Source: Actinomycetes bacterium (GTDB lineage: Bacteria > Actinomycetota > Actinomycetes > Actinomycetales > Microbacteriaceae). Taken from it: a DNA stretch of 14,402 nucleotides. The stretch covers positions 1 through 14,402 of the forward strand of contig JAEWJG010000261.1 of assembly GCA_023386675.1 (NCBI GenBank), in the 5' to 3' direction. Under the pieces are notes generated by a model. That model was not told the origin of the DNA, ran no database searches, and was given only the letters and a program-made list of their open reading frames with translations. Each line of letters starts with the position of its first letter. The stretch's first letter is position 1. Shown here piece by piece: positions 7,896-13,536 of this stretch. The position numbers and the translations under genes were made by a program.

Positions 7896-8300
7896 ATGAC
7901 CGAGGACGCGCTCGCGTACGTGCAGCAGAGGGGGCTCGGAGCACTCGCCCAGAAGATGGGGATCGAGATGCTCGAGTTCACCGTGGAGCGCGCTGTGGCG
8001 CGCATGCCGGTGGAGGGCAACACGCAGCCCGCGGACCTCCTGCACGGCGGTGCGTACGTGGTGCTCGGCGAGTCCCTCGGCTCGATGTCGGCGAACCTCT
8101 GGGCCGGCGAGGGGCGCCTCGCCGTCGGGATCGAGATCAACGCCTCGCACACCCGTTCGGCGACGAGCGGCTACGTGACCGGAGTGTGCACGCCCGTCCA
8201 CCTCGGACGCACGCTGACGACCCATGAGATCGCGGTGACGGACGACCGGGGCCGTCGCTGTTCCACGATCCGCATCACGAACCTGATCAAGGACCTGTAA
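7896..8300 (+). CDS. PaaI-family hotdog thioesterase
   Basis: A 134-aa single hotdog domain of the PaaI/MenI (EntH, YdiI) type, which hydrolyses acyl-CoA or aryl-CoA thioesters in the cytoplasm. The catalytic region reads QPADLLHGGAYVVLGESLGS: Gln44 and His50-Gly51-Gly52 form the oxyanion and substrate-contact loop, and Glu59 is the likely catalytic acid on the central helix. A beta-sheet segment AVGIEINASHTRSATSGYV follows, as in the family. The ATG has a perfect AGGAGG at 7884-7889 with 6 nt spacing. It diverges from polA and converges on pdtaR with 12 nt between stop codons, an arrangement similar to other actinobacteria. A role as 1,4-dihydroxy-2-naphthoyl-CoA hydrolase in menaquinone synthesis is possible, but nothing nearby supports it. 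The family is confident. Confidence 0.92.
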   Translation: MTEDALAYVQQRGLGALAQKMGIEMLEFTVERAVARMPVEGNTQPADLLHGGAYVVLGESLGSMSANLWAGEGRLAVGIEINASHTRSATSGYVTGVCTPVHLGRTLTTHEIAVTDDRGRRCSTIRITNLIKDL

Positions 8301-8306
8301 GGCCCC

Positions 8307-8328
8307 CGCGCCCTACTTCTTGGGCGCG
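8307..8328. terminator. Hairpin between convergent thioesterase and pdtaR
   Basis: CGCGCCC (8307-8313) pairs perfectly with GGGCGCG (8322-8328) around an 8-nt loop, a very stable 7-bp GC stem. It overlaps the last codons and stop of pdtaR and begins 7 nt after the thioesterase stop. There is no U-tract on either strand, so it may be a GC-only bidirectional terminator of the kind proposed for high-GC actinobacteria, or partly a by-product of the Lys-rich pdtaR end. Confidence 0.4.
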
Positions 8329-8918
8329 AGCTGCTCGATGATCGCCTGGGCGACGTCGTGCATGGTGAGACGGCGGTCCATCGACGCCTTCTGGATCCAG
8401 CGGAACGCCTCCGGCTCCGACAGGCCCATCTTCTCGTTGAGCAGGCCCTTCGCGCGGTCGACCAGCTTGCGGGTCTCGAAGCGCTGGACCATGTCGCCGA
8501 CCTCGGCCTCCAGGGCGATGATCTGGGCGTAGCGCGCGAGCGCGATCTCGATCGCGGGCAGGAGGTCGTTCGGCGTGAACGGCTTCACCACGTAGGCGAG
8601 GGCGCCGGCCTCTGTGGCGCGCTCGACGAGCTCCTTCTGGCTGAACGCGGTCAGCAGGACGACCGGGGCGATGTGGTCCTTCGACAGACGCTCGGCCGCG
8701 GAGATGCCGTCGAGCTGCGGCATCTTGACGTCCATGATCACCAGGTCGGGGCGCAGCTCGGTGGCGAGCGCGACGGCGGTCTCGCCGTCTCCGGCCTCAC
8801 CGACCACCTCGAATCCGTTGTCGCGCAGGATCTCGACGATGTCGAGGCGGATGAGGGACTCGTCCTCCGCCACGACGACGCGGCGGGGTGCGGTGGGGGT
8901 CGTTTCCTGGTCAGTCAC
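8313..8918 (-). CDS. pdtaR: ANTAR-domain response regulator PdtaR
   Basis: A 201-aa response regulator: receiver domain at about residues 12-130 (acidic pocket D19-E20, phosphoacceptor D63 in IMDVKMP, T90, K112 in KPF), a linking coiled-coil helix (130-150), then an ANTAR domain (about 145-196: FETRKLVDRAKGLL, then MGLSEPEAFRWIQKASM and the terminal MHDVAQAII). ANTAR domains bind paired RNA hairpins and act as antiterminators. In actinobacteria PdtaR is activated by the soluble histidine kinase PdtaS, which is not in this window. The position beside polA and rpsA matches Rv1626 of M. tuberculosis. Two starts are possible: TTG at 8924 and GTG at 8918. I prefer GTG because TAGGAT lies 7 nt upstream (leaderless), and its internal AGGA would also serve at 8 nt. 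Confidence 0.95.
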   Translation of the reverse strand: MTDQETTPTAPRRVVVAEDESLIRLDIVEILRDNGFEVVGEAGDGETAVALATELRPDLVIMDVKMPQLDGISAAERLSKDHIAPVVLLTAFSQKELVERATEAGALAYVVKPFTPNDLLPAIEIALARYAQIIALEAEVGDMVQRFETRKLVDRAKGLLNEKMGLSEPEAFRWIQKASMDRRLTMHDVAQAIIEQLAPKK

Positions 8919-8925
8919 GTGCAAA

Positions 8926-8931
8926 ATCCTA
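8926..8931 (-). promoter_or_regulatory. -10 element for pdtaR
   Basis: The minus strand reads TAGGAT, 7 nt, then the GTG at 8918, fitting a leaderless transcript. The same bases contain AGGA and could instead be a Shine-Dalgarno sequence in a longer mRNA, so the two readings cannot be separated by eye. It lies 3 nt from the divergent tRNA-Leu -10. Confidence 0.45.
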
Positions 8932-8934
8932 CGG

Positions 8935-8940
8935 TATCGT
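8935..8940 (+). promoter_or_regulatory. -10 element for tRNA-Leu
   Basis: TATCGT matches TANNNT and would give a transcription start near 8947, about 10 nt before the mature tRNA 5' end, normal for a tRNA gene. No good -35 is seen at 8912-8917. Confidence 0.45.
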
Positions 8941-8956
8941 TCAGGTGTTGTTGTGC

Positions 8957-9039
8957 GCCGCCGTGGCGGAATGGCAGACGCGGAGCACTCAAAATGCTTT
9001 GTCCGGAAGGGCGTGTGGGTTCGAGTCCCACCGGCGGCA
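8957..9039 (+). tRNA. tRNA-Leu (anticodon CAA)
   Basis: An 83-nt class II tRNA. The acceptor GCCGCCG (8957-8963) pairs fully with CGGCGGC (9032-9038). The anticodon stem GAGCA/TGCTT (8983-8987, 8995-8999) encloses loop CTCAAAA with anticodon CAA at 8990-8992, decoding UUG. A long variable arm (about 9000-9014, GTCC and GGGC strands) is the leucine hallmark. The T-arm GTGGG/CCCAC (9015-9019, 9027-9031) has a TTCGAGT loop. The discriminator is A9039, as expected for Leu. The next bases are CG, so CCA is not encoded and must be added by the CCA-adding enzyme. Confidence 0.96.
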
Positions 9040-9060
9040 CGACACTCTCGTCACGGACGG

Positions 9061-9561
9061 TCAGATGCGCGCGCCGATGACGGTCGCGGCGAAGCGCCTG
9101 GCTCGTTCGGCCAGCCCCTCGATCCGCTGCTCGACCATCAGGTCGGCGTCGAAGCCGACGTACGACGGCGGTGGAGTGCGGCGCACGTTCGCGCTGCACT
9201 CGAAAGCGCCGCACACGAGCGTGCCGACGGTGTCGCCGTTACGGCCCGCGGCGCCCGCACGGCGCGCCGACCAGAACCAGACGTCGTTGGTGAGGTGCAC
9301 ATCCTGGCACCAGCCGCACATCGACGGCGCGTGCGACCGCATGCTGGCCTCGGAGGCGCGCAGCACGATCCCCACCGGGCCGTCCTCGGTCGGGATGACG
9401 ACGTAGCCGCGTTGGGGCAGCCGCGGGTCGCGCCAGCCGAGGTACTCGCGCCGCGCCCAGTCGACCTCGTGCAGGCCGGGCGGCATCGGAAGCTCCTCGG
9501 CTTCGCTGCGCGAGCAGTTGACGAACGACTCGCGGATCTGCTGCGGGCTCAGGATGTCCAT
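9061..9561 (-). CDS. FBP-domain (FusB-like) elongation factor G-binding protein
   Basis: A 166-aa protein whose second half matches the FBP C-terminal treble-clef zinc finger (MCGWCQDVHLTNDVWFW, residues 81-97, then VCGAFECSANVRR, 116-128), with C82, C85, C117 and C122 as zinc ligands. In FusB/FBP proteins this domain binds EF-G and speeds its release from the ribosome; in staphylococci that causes fusidic acid resistance. Here the N-terminal region is short (about 70 aa: SFVNCSRSEAEELPMPPGL, then VDWARREYLGWRDPR), so whether it rescues EF-G is unknown. The ATG has a strong GAGGAGG (9567-9573) at 5 nt; the frame continues upstream but would then overlap the thioredoxin gene. It diverges from thioredoxin. 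No resistance genes or mobile-element marks are nearby, so it looks native. Confidence 0.85.
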   Translation of the reverse strand: MDILSPQQIRESFVNCSRSEAEELPMPPGLHEVDWARREYLGWRDPRLPQRGYVVIPTEDGPVGIVLRASEASMRSHAPSMCGWCQDVHLTNDVWFWSARRAGAAGRNGDTVGTLVCGAFECSANVRRTPPPSYVGFDADLMVEQRIEGLAERARRFAATVIGARI

Positions 9562-9606
9562 GCGCACCTCCTCGTCCCATGCTCGCACAGGTTTCCGGAC
9601 GGCCCG

Positions 9607-9630
9607 CTTGACCCTGCCCCACGGGTCAAG
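9607..9630. promoter_or_regulatory. 8-bp dyad overlapping the thioredoxin promoter (candidate operator)
   Basis: CTTGACCC (9607-9614) and GGGTCAAG (9623-9630) are perfect inverted repeats around 8 nt. The left arm contains the thioredoxin -35 (TTGACC) and the right arm ends 3 nt before its -10. A dyad filling an over-long spacer is the layout of promoters controlled by MerR-family activators, but another dimeric regulator is equally possible. Confidence 0.5.
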
Positions 9631-9639
9631 GCTTAGCCT
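9608..9639 (+). promoter_or_regulatory. Thioredoxin promoter, leaderless
   Basis: The -35 TTGACC (9608-9613) is separated by 20 nt from the -10 TAGCCT (9634-9639), longer than the ideal 17. Six nt later comes the ATG at 9646, so transcription should begin at or next to the start codon. No Shine-Dalgarno sequence is present. Confidence 0.6.
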
Positions 9640-9645
9640 GCCGCC

Positions 9646-9969
9646 ATGACCACGATCGAGAGCGTCACGGACGCCCGCTTCCAGGAGGATGTGCTCGCCG
9701 CCCCGGGCACCACCATCGTCGAGTTCTGGGCGGAATGGTGCGGCCCGTGCCGCGCGCTGACGCCGATCCTGCAGCAGCTGCAGGACGAGCACGCCGACCG
9801 CATCCGCATCCTCAAGATCAACGCCGACGAGAACATGGAGACAACGGTCGCCTACAAGGCGCTGGCGCTGCCGGTGATCAAGGTGTTCCAGAACGGGGAG
9901 GTCGTGAAGACGATCATCGGCGCGAAGCCGAAGCCGGCGATGGAGCTGGAGCTCGCGGCGTTCCTGTGA
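9646..9969 (+). CDS. Thioredoxin
   Basis: A 107-aa stand-alone thioredoxin, a cytoplasmic disulfide reductant normally recycled by thioredoxin reductase. The active site is FWAEWCGPCR (residues 27-36) with redox Cys32 and Cys35; Asp/Glu-rich beta strands and the cis-proline loop ALALPVIKVF (72-81, Pro76) follow. The usual residue before the cis-proline is Ile or Thr; here it is Leu, and Val-Ile follow, a small departure from the canonical PT. There is no signal peptide. The start is set by the ATG lying 6 nt after a TAGCCT -10. No reductase gene is nearby. The stop lies 1 nt from the convergent MBL gene. Several thioredoxin paralogues are usual in these bacteria, so I do not call it trxA. Confidence 0.95.
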   Translation: MTTIESVTDARFQEDVLAAPGTTIVEFWAEWCGPCRALTPILQQLQDEHADRIRILKINADENMETTVAYKALALPVIKVFQNGEVVKTIIGAKPKPAMELELAAFL

Positions 9970-9970
9970 C

Positions 9971-10780
9971 TCACGTCAGGTGGTCGTAGGCCCCGCTGAC
10001 CCAGCCGATGTAGCGATCGGCCGAGCGCAGCACCGCGCCGCGCGCATCCTGCAGCACGACGTTGCCCAGGTTGCCGTACATCCGCTCGAACGGCCGGTCG
10101 CACACGGCGTCGGCCACGCGGCGCACCACGGCGGCCGAGAGCGGGATGTCGTTCGGGAAGCTACGCTGGAACGTCACCCACCGCTGCGACGGCCCCGGGA
10201 ACACGGTGTCGCCGCTGAGCACCACGCCGCGGTCCCAATGCACCACGGCGCTGCCCGGGAAGTGGCCGCCGATCGTGCGCAGGGTCACCCCTGGGAGCAC
10301 CTCCACCTCGCCGGTCCAGGTCTCGATCGCCGCGTCCTCCCGCTGCACCCAGTGCCGGTCGGCGGCGTTGACGAGCACCGGAGGGCCGCCGAGCATCCGG
10401 GACCAGGTCACCTGCGCGCCGAACATGTGCGGGTGGCTGGTGGCTATCACGGCCGCGCCGCCGAGGTCCTGCACTACGGCCGCGGCGGCCTCATCGACGT
10501 AGCCGGTCGGGTCCCACAGCAGGTTGCCGTCCGGCGTGCGCAGCAGGATGCCCTGCTGGCCGATCCCGACCTTCGGCTCGCTGCGCAGGCCGTAGAGGTC
10601 CGGCTCCAGCTCGGTGACGACGACGCGCTCGCCCTCGCGTTGCAGGCGCTGGAGCGTGGTCCACTCCTGCCCGGTCGGGGGGACGTACTGGCGTTCGTCC
10701 TCGCAGATCGGACAGTGCTCCGGAGGGTTCTCGCCCGCCGGGTACTCCACCGCGCAGGTCGAACACAGCCACTCCGCCAT
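9971..10780 (-). CDS. MBL-fold hydrolase-like protein with N-terminal zinc ribbon
   Basis: A 269-aa protein with a rubredoxin-like zinc ribbon at residues 4-34 (C6, C9, C23, C26 in CSTC and CPIC), followed by a metallo-beta-lactamase fold. The usual HxHxDH motif is reduced: ATSHPHMFG at 113-121 keeps H116 and H118 but has Met-Phe-Gly where Asp-His would be. Later ligands are H173 (IGGHFPGS) and D191 (LSGDTVF). The metal site is therefore probably mononuclear or altered; SHPH versions exist in an uncharacterised MBL subgroup. There is no signal peptide, so it is cytoplasmic. The ATG is 6 nt past a TAGGGT -10 (leaderless). It diverges from the LLM oxidoreductase and converges on thioredoxin with a 1-nt gap. 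The fold is confident; the reaction is unknown. Confidence 0.88.
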   Translation of the reverse strand: MAEWLCSTCAVEYPAGENPPEHCPICEDERQYVPPTGQEWTTLQRLQREGERVVVTELEPDLYGLRSEPKVGIGQQGILLRTPDGNLLWDPTGYVDEAAAAVVQDLGGAAVIATSHPHMFGAQVTWSRMLGGPPVLVNAADRHWVQREDAAIETWTGEVEVLPGVTLRTIGGHFPGSAVVHWDRGVVLSGDTVFPGPSQRWVTFQRSFPNDIPLSAAVVRRVADAVCDRPFERMYGNLGNVVLQDARGAVLRSADRYIGWVSGAYDHLT

Positions 10781-10786
10781 GCCCCG

Positions 10787-10792
10787 ACCCTA
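10787..10792 (-). promoter_or_regulatory. -10 element for a leaderless MBL transcript
   Basis: The minus strand reads TAGGGT, 6 nt, then the ATG at 10780. It stands back to back with the LLM -10, with 11 bp between the hexamers. Confidence 0.55.
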
Positions 10793-10803
10793 GCGCGGCG
10801 GAA

Positions 10804-10809
10804 TAGGCT
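10804..10809 (+). promoter_or_regulatory. -10 element for the LLM oxidoreductase gene
   Basis: TAGGCT matches TANNNT and predicts a start near 10816, giving a leader of about 20 nt that contains the GGAG at 10826-10829. The -35 region would fall on the start region of the divergent MBL gene and shows no TTGACA-like sequence. Confidence 0.45.
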
Positions 10810-10834
10810 GCGACGAGGACCGATTGGAGTGGAT

Positions 10835-11860
10835 GTGAAACGCATCGGGTTCCTCAGCTTCGGGCACTACCAGCCCATCCCCGGCTCCGTGTCGCGCACC
10901 GCGGCGGACGCCCTCACCCAGACCATCGAGCTGGCCGTCGCCGCCGAGGAGCTGGGTGCGGACGGAGCGTTCGTCCGCGTCCACCACTTCGCGCCGCAGC
11001 TGGCGTCGCCGTTCCCGCTGCTCGCGGCGATCGGCACGCGCACGAAGCGCATCGACATCGGCACCGCCGTGATCGACATGCGCTACGAGAATCCCCTCTA
11101 CATGGCCGAGGACGCGGCGGCCGCCGACCTCATCAGCGGCGGGAGGCTGCAGCTCGGCGTGAGCCGCGGGTCACCCGAGACGGCGCTGCGCGGGTCGGAG
11201 TCGTTCGGCTACGTCCCCGCCGAGGGCGAGACGGATGCGGACATGGCGCGCCGGCACACCGAGCTGTTCCGGGCCGCGATCGACGGTGCGGGTGTCGCCG
11301 AGGCGAATCCGGCCATGACGGGCGGCCAGCGCGGCGCGTTGGCGATCGAGCCTCAGTCCCCCGGCCTTGGCGACCGCATCTGGTGGGGCGCCGGCACGAG
11401 GGCGACCGCGGTGTGGGCGGCCGAGCAGGGCATGAACCTGATGAGCTCGACCCTGCTGACGGAGGACACGGGCGTCCCGTTCTCCGACCTCCAGTACGAG
11501 CAGCTGCAGCAGTACCGCGACGCGTGGAAGGCGGCCGGCTGGGAGCGCGAGCCGCGCGTGTCCGTGAGCCGCAGCATCCTGCCGATCACGACAGACCTCG
11601 ACCGCCGCTACTTCGGCGCGTCCGCCCTCGCCGATCGGCACGACCAGGTCGGGCATCTCGACGGCGGACTGGCCCGCTTCGGCAAGAGCTACGTCGGCGA
11701 GCCGGAGCGGATCGTCGAGGAGCTGCGCGAGGACGCGGCGGTCGCGAATGCGGACACGCTGCTGGTGACCGTGCCGAATCAGCTCGGCGTCGAGTACAAC
11801 GCGCACCTGCTCGAGACGATCGTCACGCAGATCGCCCCGGCGCTCGGCTGGCGGGACTGA
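10835..11860 (+). CDS. LLM class flavin-dependent oxidoreductase
   Basis: A 341-aa bacterial luciferase-like monooxygenase fold (TIM barrel using FMN or F420). The N-terminal strand RIGFLSFGHYQP and the barrel segments AEELGADGAFVRVHHF (38-52), IDIGTAVIDMRYENPLYMAED (73-93) and SGGRLQLGVSRGSPE (101-115) are typical, including the ENPLYMAEDAAAADLISGGRL helix-strand block conserved in this class. IWWGAGTRATAVWAAEQGMNLM (182-203) is the flavin-phosphate region. Substrate and cofactor choice cannot be read from the sequence. The GTG at 10835 is chosen because VKRIGF starts the first strand and GGAG at 10826-10829 is 5 nt before it; GTG at 10829, two codons earlier, is the alternative but overlaps the Shine-Dalgarno sequence. 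It diverges from the MBL gene. Confidence 0.93.
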   Translation: MKRIGFLSFGHYQPIPGSVSRTAADALTQTIELAVAAEELGADGAFVRVHHFAPQLASPFPLLAAIGTRTKRIDIGTAVIDMRYENPLYMAEDAAAADLISGGRLQLGVSRGSPETALRGSESFGYVPAEGETDADMARRHTELFRAAIDGAGVAEANPAMTGGQRGALAIEPQSPGLGDRIWWGAGTRATAVWAAEQGMNLMSSTLLTEDTGVPFSDLQYEQLQQYRDAWKAAGWEREPRVSVSRSILPITTDLDRRYFGASALADRHDQVGHLDGGLARFGKSYVGEPERIVEELREDAAVANADTLLVTVPNQLGVEYNAHLLETIVTQIAPALGWRD

Positions 11861-11874
11861 CCCCGGTCCGAGCG
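11841..11874 (+). terminator. Probable intrinsic terminator of the LLM gene
   Basis: CGCTCGG (11841-11847) pairs with CCGAGCG (11868-11874). Inside, CGGG (11852-11855) pairs with CCCG (11862-11865). The stem straddles the stop codon and is followed by ATTTGT (11875-11880), a short T-rich tail. This is better than most hairpins in the window but the tail is weak. Confidence 0.45.
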
Positions 11875-11927
11875 ATTTGTACCCCGAACGCGGCCTAGAC
11901 GTCCCGGAAGAAATTGGGATGATGGAC

Positions 11928-11953
11928 GTACTGCACACCCGAATCTGCAGTAC
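11928..11953. promoter_or_regulatory. 8-bp palindrome upstream of the secreted protein gene
   Basis: GTACTGCA (11928-11935) and TGCAGTAC (11946-11953) are perfect inverted repeats around 10 nt, 31 nt before the start codon. It could be an operator for a dimeric regulator or a hairpin in the mRNA leader. The surrounding 11861-11983 gap also holds the LLM terminator and the Shine-Dalgarno sequence at 11972-11977. I cannot place a convincing promoter. Confidence 0.45.
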
Positions 11954-11983
11954 CGCAATTGTTCCGCGTCTGAAGGGTGTGCC

Positions 11984-12925
11984 ATGGAAGGCCTCCGTCT
12001 CCGCTCCACCGCCGTCATCGCCGCGCTCGCGGTCGTCCTCGGCGGATCGCTTTTCGCAGCCGCTCCGGCGACCGCCGTGACCGGCCGCGTCGACAGCGGC
12101 ACCACCGCGTCCTCAGCCATCACCGGAATGTGGGCGTGGGGCAATCCCATCGACCCCGCGGTGGATGCGCGCGGCGAGGGGATGCCGCAGTTCGAGCCGC
12201 AGGCGCTGGCCGACTTCGCGGCGGCGCACCAGTTGCGCACCGTGTTCCTGTCGGTGCCGTGGGCGGCCGACGAGGGGCCGTTCTCGGCGTGGCTGACGGA
12301 CGCGGTGGCGGCGCTGCACGCGGCGGGTGTGACAAAGGTGGCGGCGCTCGGCGGTGACGGCTCCTGGGCCGACGATCCGTCGCTCGCTGCGACGTGGACC
12401 TCCGCGGCCCTGCGCGCGGCCCCCTTCGATGCGGTGCAGTTCGATGTCGAGCCGTGGGTGGTGTCCTCCGACAGCGAGCTTCCCGCCGTGGTCGCGAAGC
12501 TGCAGACCATGTACGACGCGGCGAAGGTCGCCGCGGGCTCCGTGCCGATCGGCGCCGACCTGCCGTGGTGGCTGGCCGCGAAGCCGCAGCCGGGAGGCGG
12601 CACGGCGTTCGACGCGCTGCTCCCCCACCTGAAGTCGGTCGCGATCGTCGCGTTCAGCGACCACGCGGCCGGGACGGACGGCATCATCGCGTACGCCAAG
12701 CCGGCGGCGCAGGCGGCCGCGGCCAAGCGCATCCCGTTCACCGTCGGCGTCGAGACGGACACGCCCGAGGTCGCGGGCGGGCCCTCGGCCACCTTCGGCG
12801 ACGACACCGCTGCGCTGCTGGAGTCCGAGACGGCCAAGGTGCGCACGGCGCTGGCGTCGCTGCGCGGCTACGGCGGAGTCACCGTCGAGCACCTCAACGC
12901 CTGGCAGACCCTCATCGCCCGCTAG
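11984..12925 (+). CDS. Secreted TIM-barrel-like protein with a GH18-like degenerate motif
   Basis: A 313-aa exported protein. Residues 1-31 form a Sec signal peptide (basic start MEGLRLR, hydrophobic core VIAALAVVLGGSLFAAA, likely cleavage after ATA, residues 29-31). The mature part has about eight beta-strand-like segments: GMWAWGN, RTVFLSVPW, KVAALGGDG, AVQFDVEPW, VPIGADLPWWL, VAIVAFSDH, FTVGVETD and GVTVEHLNAW, a TIM-barrel pattern. The segment DAVQFDVE (149-156) resembles the GH18 catalytic DGxDxDxE with Gly to Ala and the first inner Asp to Gln, keeping D154 and E156. E257 (VGVETD) is another possible catalytic acid. There are no cysteines. It may be a glycan-active enzyme or a non-catalytic binder; I do not recognise a named family. 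The ATG has GAAGGG at 6 nt. It converges on the VOC gene. Confidence 0.85.
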   Translation: MEGLRLRSTAVIAALAVVLGGSLFAAAPATAVTGRVDSGTTASSAITGMWAWGNPIDPAVDARGEGMPQFEPQALADFAAAHQLRTVFLSVPWAADEGPFSAWLTDAVAALHAAGVTKVAALGGDGSWADDPSLAATWTSAALRAAPFDAVQFDVEPWVVSSDSELPAVVAKLQTMYDAAKVAAGSVPIGADLPWWLAAKPQPGGGTAFDALLPHLKSVAIVAFSDHAAGTDGIIAYAKPAAQAAAAKRIPFTVGVETDTPEVAGGPSATFGDDTAALLESETAKVRTALASLRGYGGVTVEHLNAWQTLIAR

Positions 12926-12934
12926 CCCCCTCCG

Positions 12935-12994
12935 GTGAAGTGCAGCTAGTTGCGGTCGACACGCCGCGCGAGTGCGCAACTACCTGCACTTCAC
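12935..12994. repeat. 60-nt near-perfect inverted repeat between convergent genes
   Basis: The 20-nt left arm (12935-12954, beginning GTGAAGTGCAG) pairs with the right arm (12975-12994, ending CTGCACTTCAC) at 19 of 20 positions; the only mismatch is C12946-C12983. The loop is 20 nt (12955-12974). Each arm also holds an imperfect self-palindrome around GCAGCTAGTTGC or GCAACTACCTGC. It fills the 84-nt gap between the secreted protein and VOC genes. No U-tract follows on either strand. It could act as a bidirectional terminator, or be a dispersed palindromic (REP-like or MITE-like) element. The base composition is less GC-rich than the genes. Confidence 0.75.
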
Positions 12995-13009
12995 GAAGGG
13001 AAGGGCGGG

Positions 13010-13477
13010 TCAGGCGCCGTCGGCGGCGGCCTCCAGCGCGGCGATGTCGAGCTTGCGCATCCCGAGCATGGCCTGGTTCGCGCGGGCGGCGCGCGCCGGG
13101 TCGGGGTCGGACTGCAGCTGGAGCAGCCGCCGCGGGACGATCTGCCAGCTGACGCCCCACGGGTCCTTCAGCCAGCCGCACATGCTCTCCTCGCCGCCGT
13201 CGGCGGTGAGCGCCTCCCACAGCCGGTCGACCTCGGCCTGGTCGTCGCACAGCACCGACAGCGAGAAGGCCTCGGTGAAACCGCCGGCCGGCCCGGTGTT
13301 CATCGCCTGGTACTCGACCCCGTCGAGGGTGAACCGCAGGACGATGAGCCCGTCGGGCATCCCCTCGCCGTACCGGTTCACCTCCAGGATCTCCGAGTTC
13401 GGGATGAGCGACGTGTACAGCTGCGCCGCCTCCTCCACTCCGCGCTCGAACCACAGGAACGTGCTGACCTTCTGCAT
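13010..13477 (-). CDS. PhnB-like VOC family protein
   Basis: A 155-aa protein of the VOC (vicinal oxygen chelate) superfamily, PhnB / 3-demethylubiquinone methyltransferase-like branch (PF06983). Markers are the opening KVSTFLWFERGVEEAAQLYTS, the NSEILEVNRYGEG strand, VLRFTLDGVEYQAMNTGP and the closing blocks MCGWLKDPWGVSWQIVPRRL and ANQAMLGMRKLDIAALEAA. These proteins lack proven enzymatic function in most cases; the ubiquinone methyltransferase name is historical and does not apply to a menaquinone-using actinobacterium. No signal peptide. The ATG is fixed by AAAGGGG (13483-13489) with 5 nt spacing; the longer frame upstream runs antisense through the SGNH gene. It diverges from the SGNH gene, with a likely TACGAT -10 at 13520-13525. 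Confidence 0.92.
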   Translation of the reverse strand: MQKVSTFLWFERGVEEAAQLYTSLIPNSEILEVNRYGEGMPDGLIVLRFTLDGVEYQAMNTGPAGGFTEAFSLSVLCDDQAEVDRLWEALTADGGEESMCGWLKDPWGVSWQIVPRRLLQLQSDPDPARAARANQAMLGMRKLDIAALEAAADGA

Positions 13478-13519
13478 GGGAGCCCCTTTCCGGCGTCGGT
13501 GCCGATGCCGATGCCGGAC

Positions 13520-13525
13520 ATCGTA
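13520..13525 (-). promoter_or_regulatory. -10 element for the VOC gene
   Basis: The minus strand reads TACGAT, matching TANNNT, and predicts a leader of about 35 nt that contains the AAAGGGG ribosome binding site. It stands 11 bp back to back from the SGNH -10. Confidence 0.45.
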
Positions 13526-13536
13526 GCGGCGCGGGG

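Noticed and set aside
5138..8152. A 1004-codon minus-strand frame overlapping polA
   Set aside because: It is the Arg/Pro-rich shadow of polA in another frame, extended over the divergent thioesterase. polA itself has all the domain motifs.
9607..9630. HspR (HAIR) operator, CTTGAGT-N7-ACTCAAG
   Set aside because: The outer bases CTTGA/TCAAG agree, but the half-sites are about 3 bp further apart and the inner bases differ. No heat-shock gene is near.
9964..9980. Hairpin at the thioredoxin/MBL convergent junction
   Set aside because: The arms pair only with a 2-nt bulge and no T-tract; too weak to call a terminator.
11171..12846. Minus-strand frames of 255 and 355 codons across the LLM and secreted genes
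   Set aside because: They lack ribosome binding sites and domains, and both overlap confident plus-strand genes.
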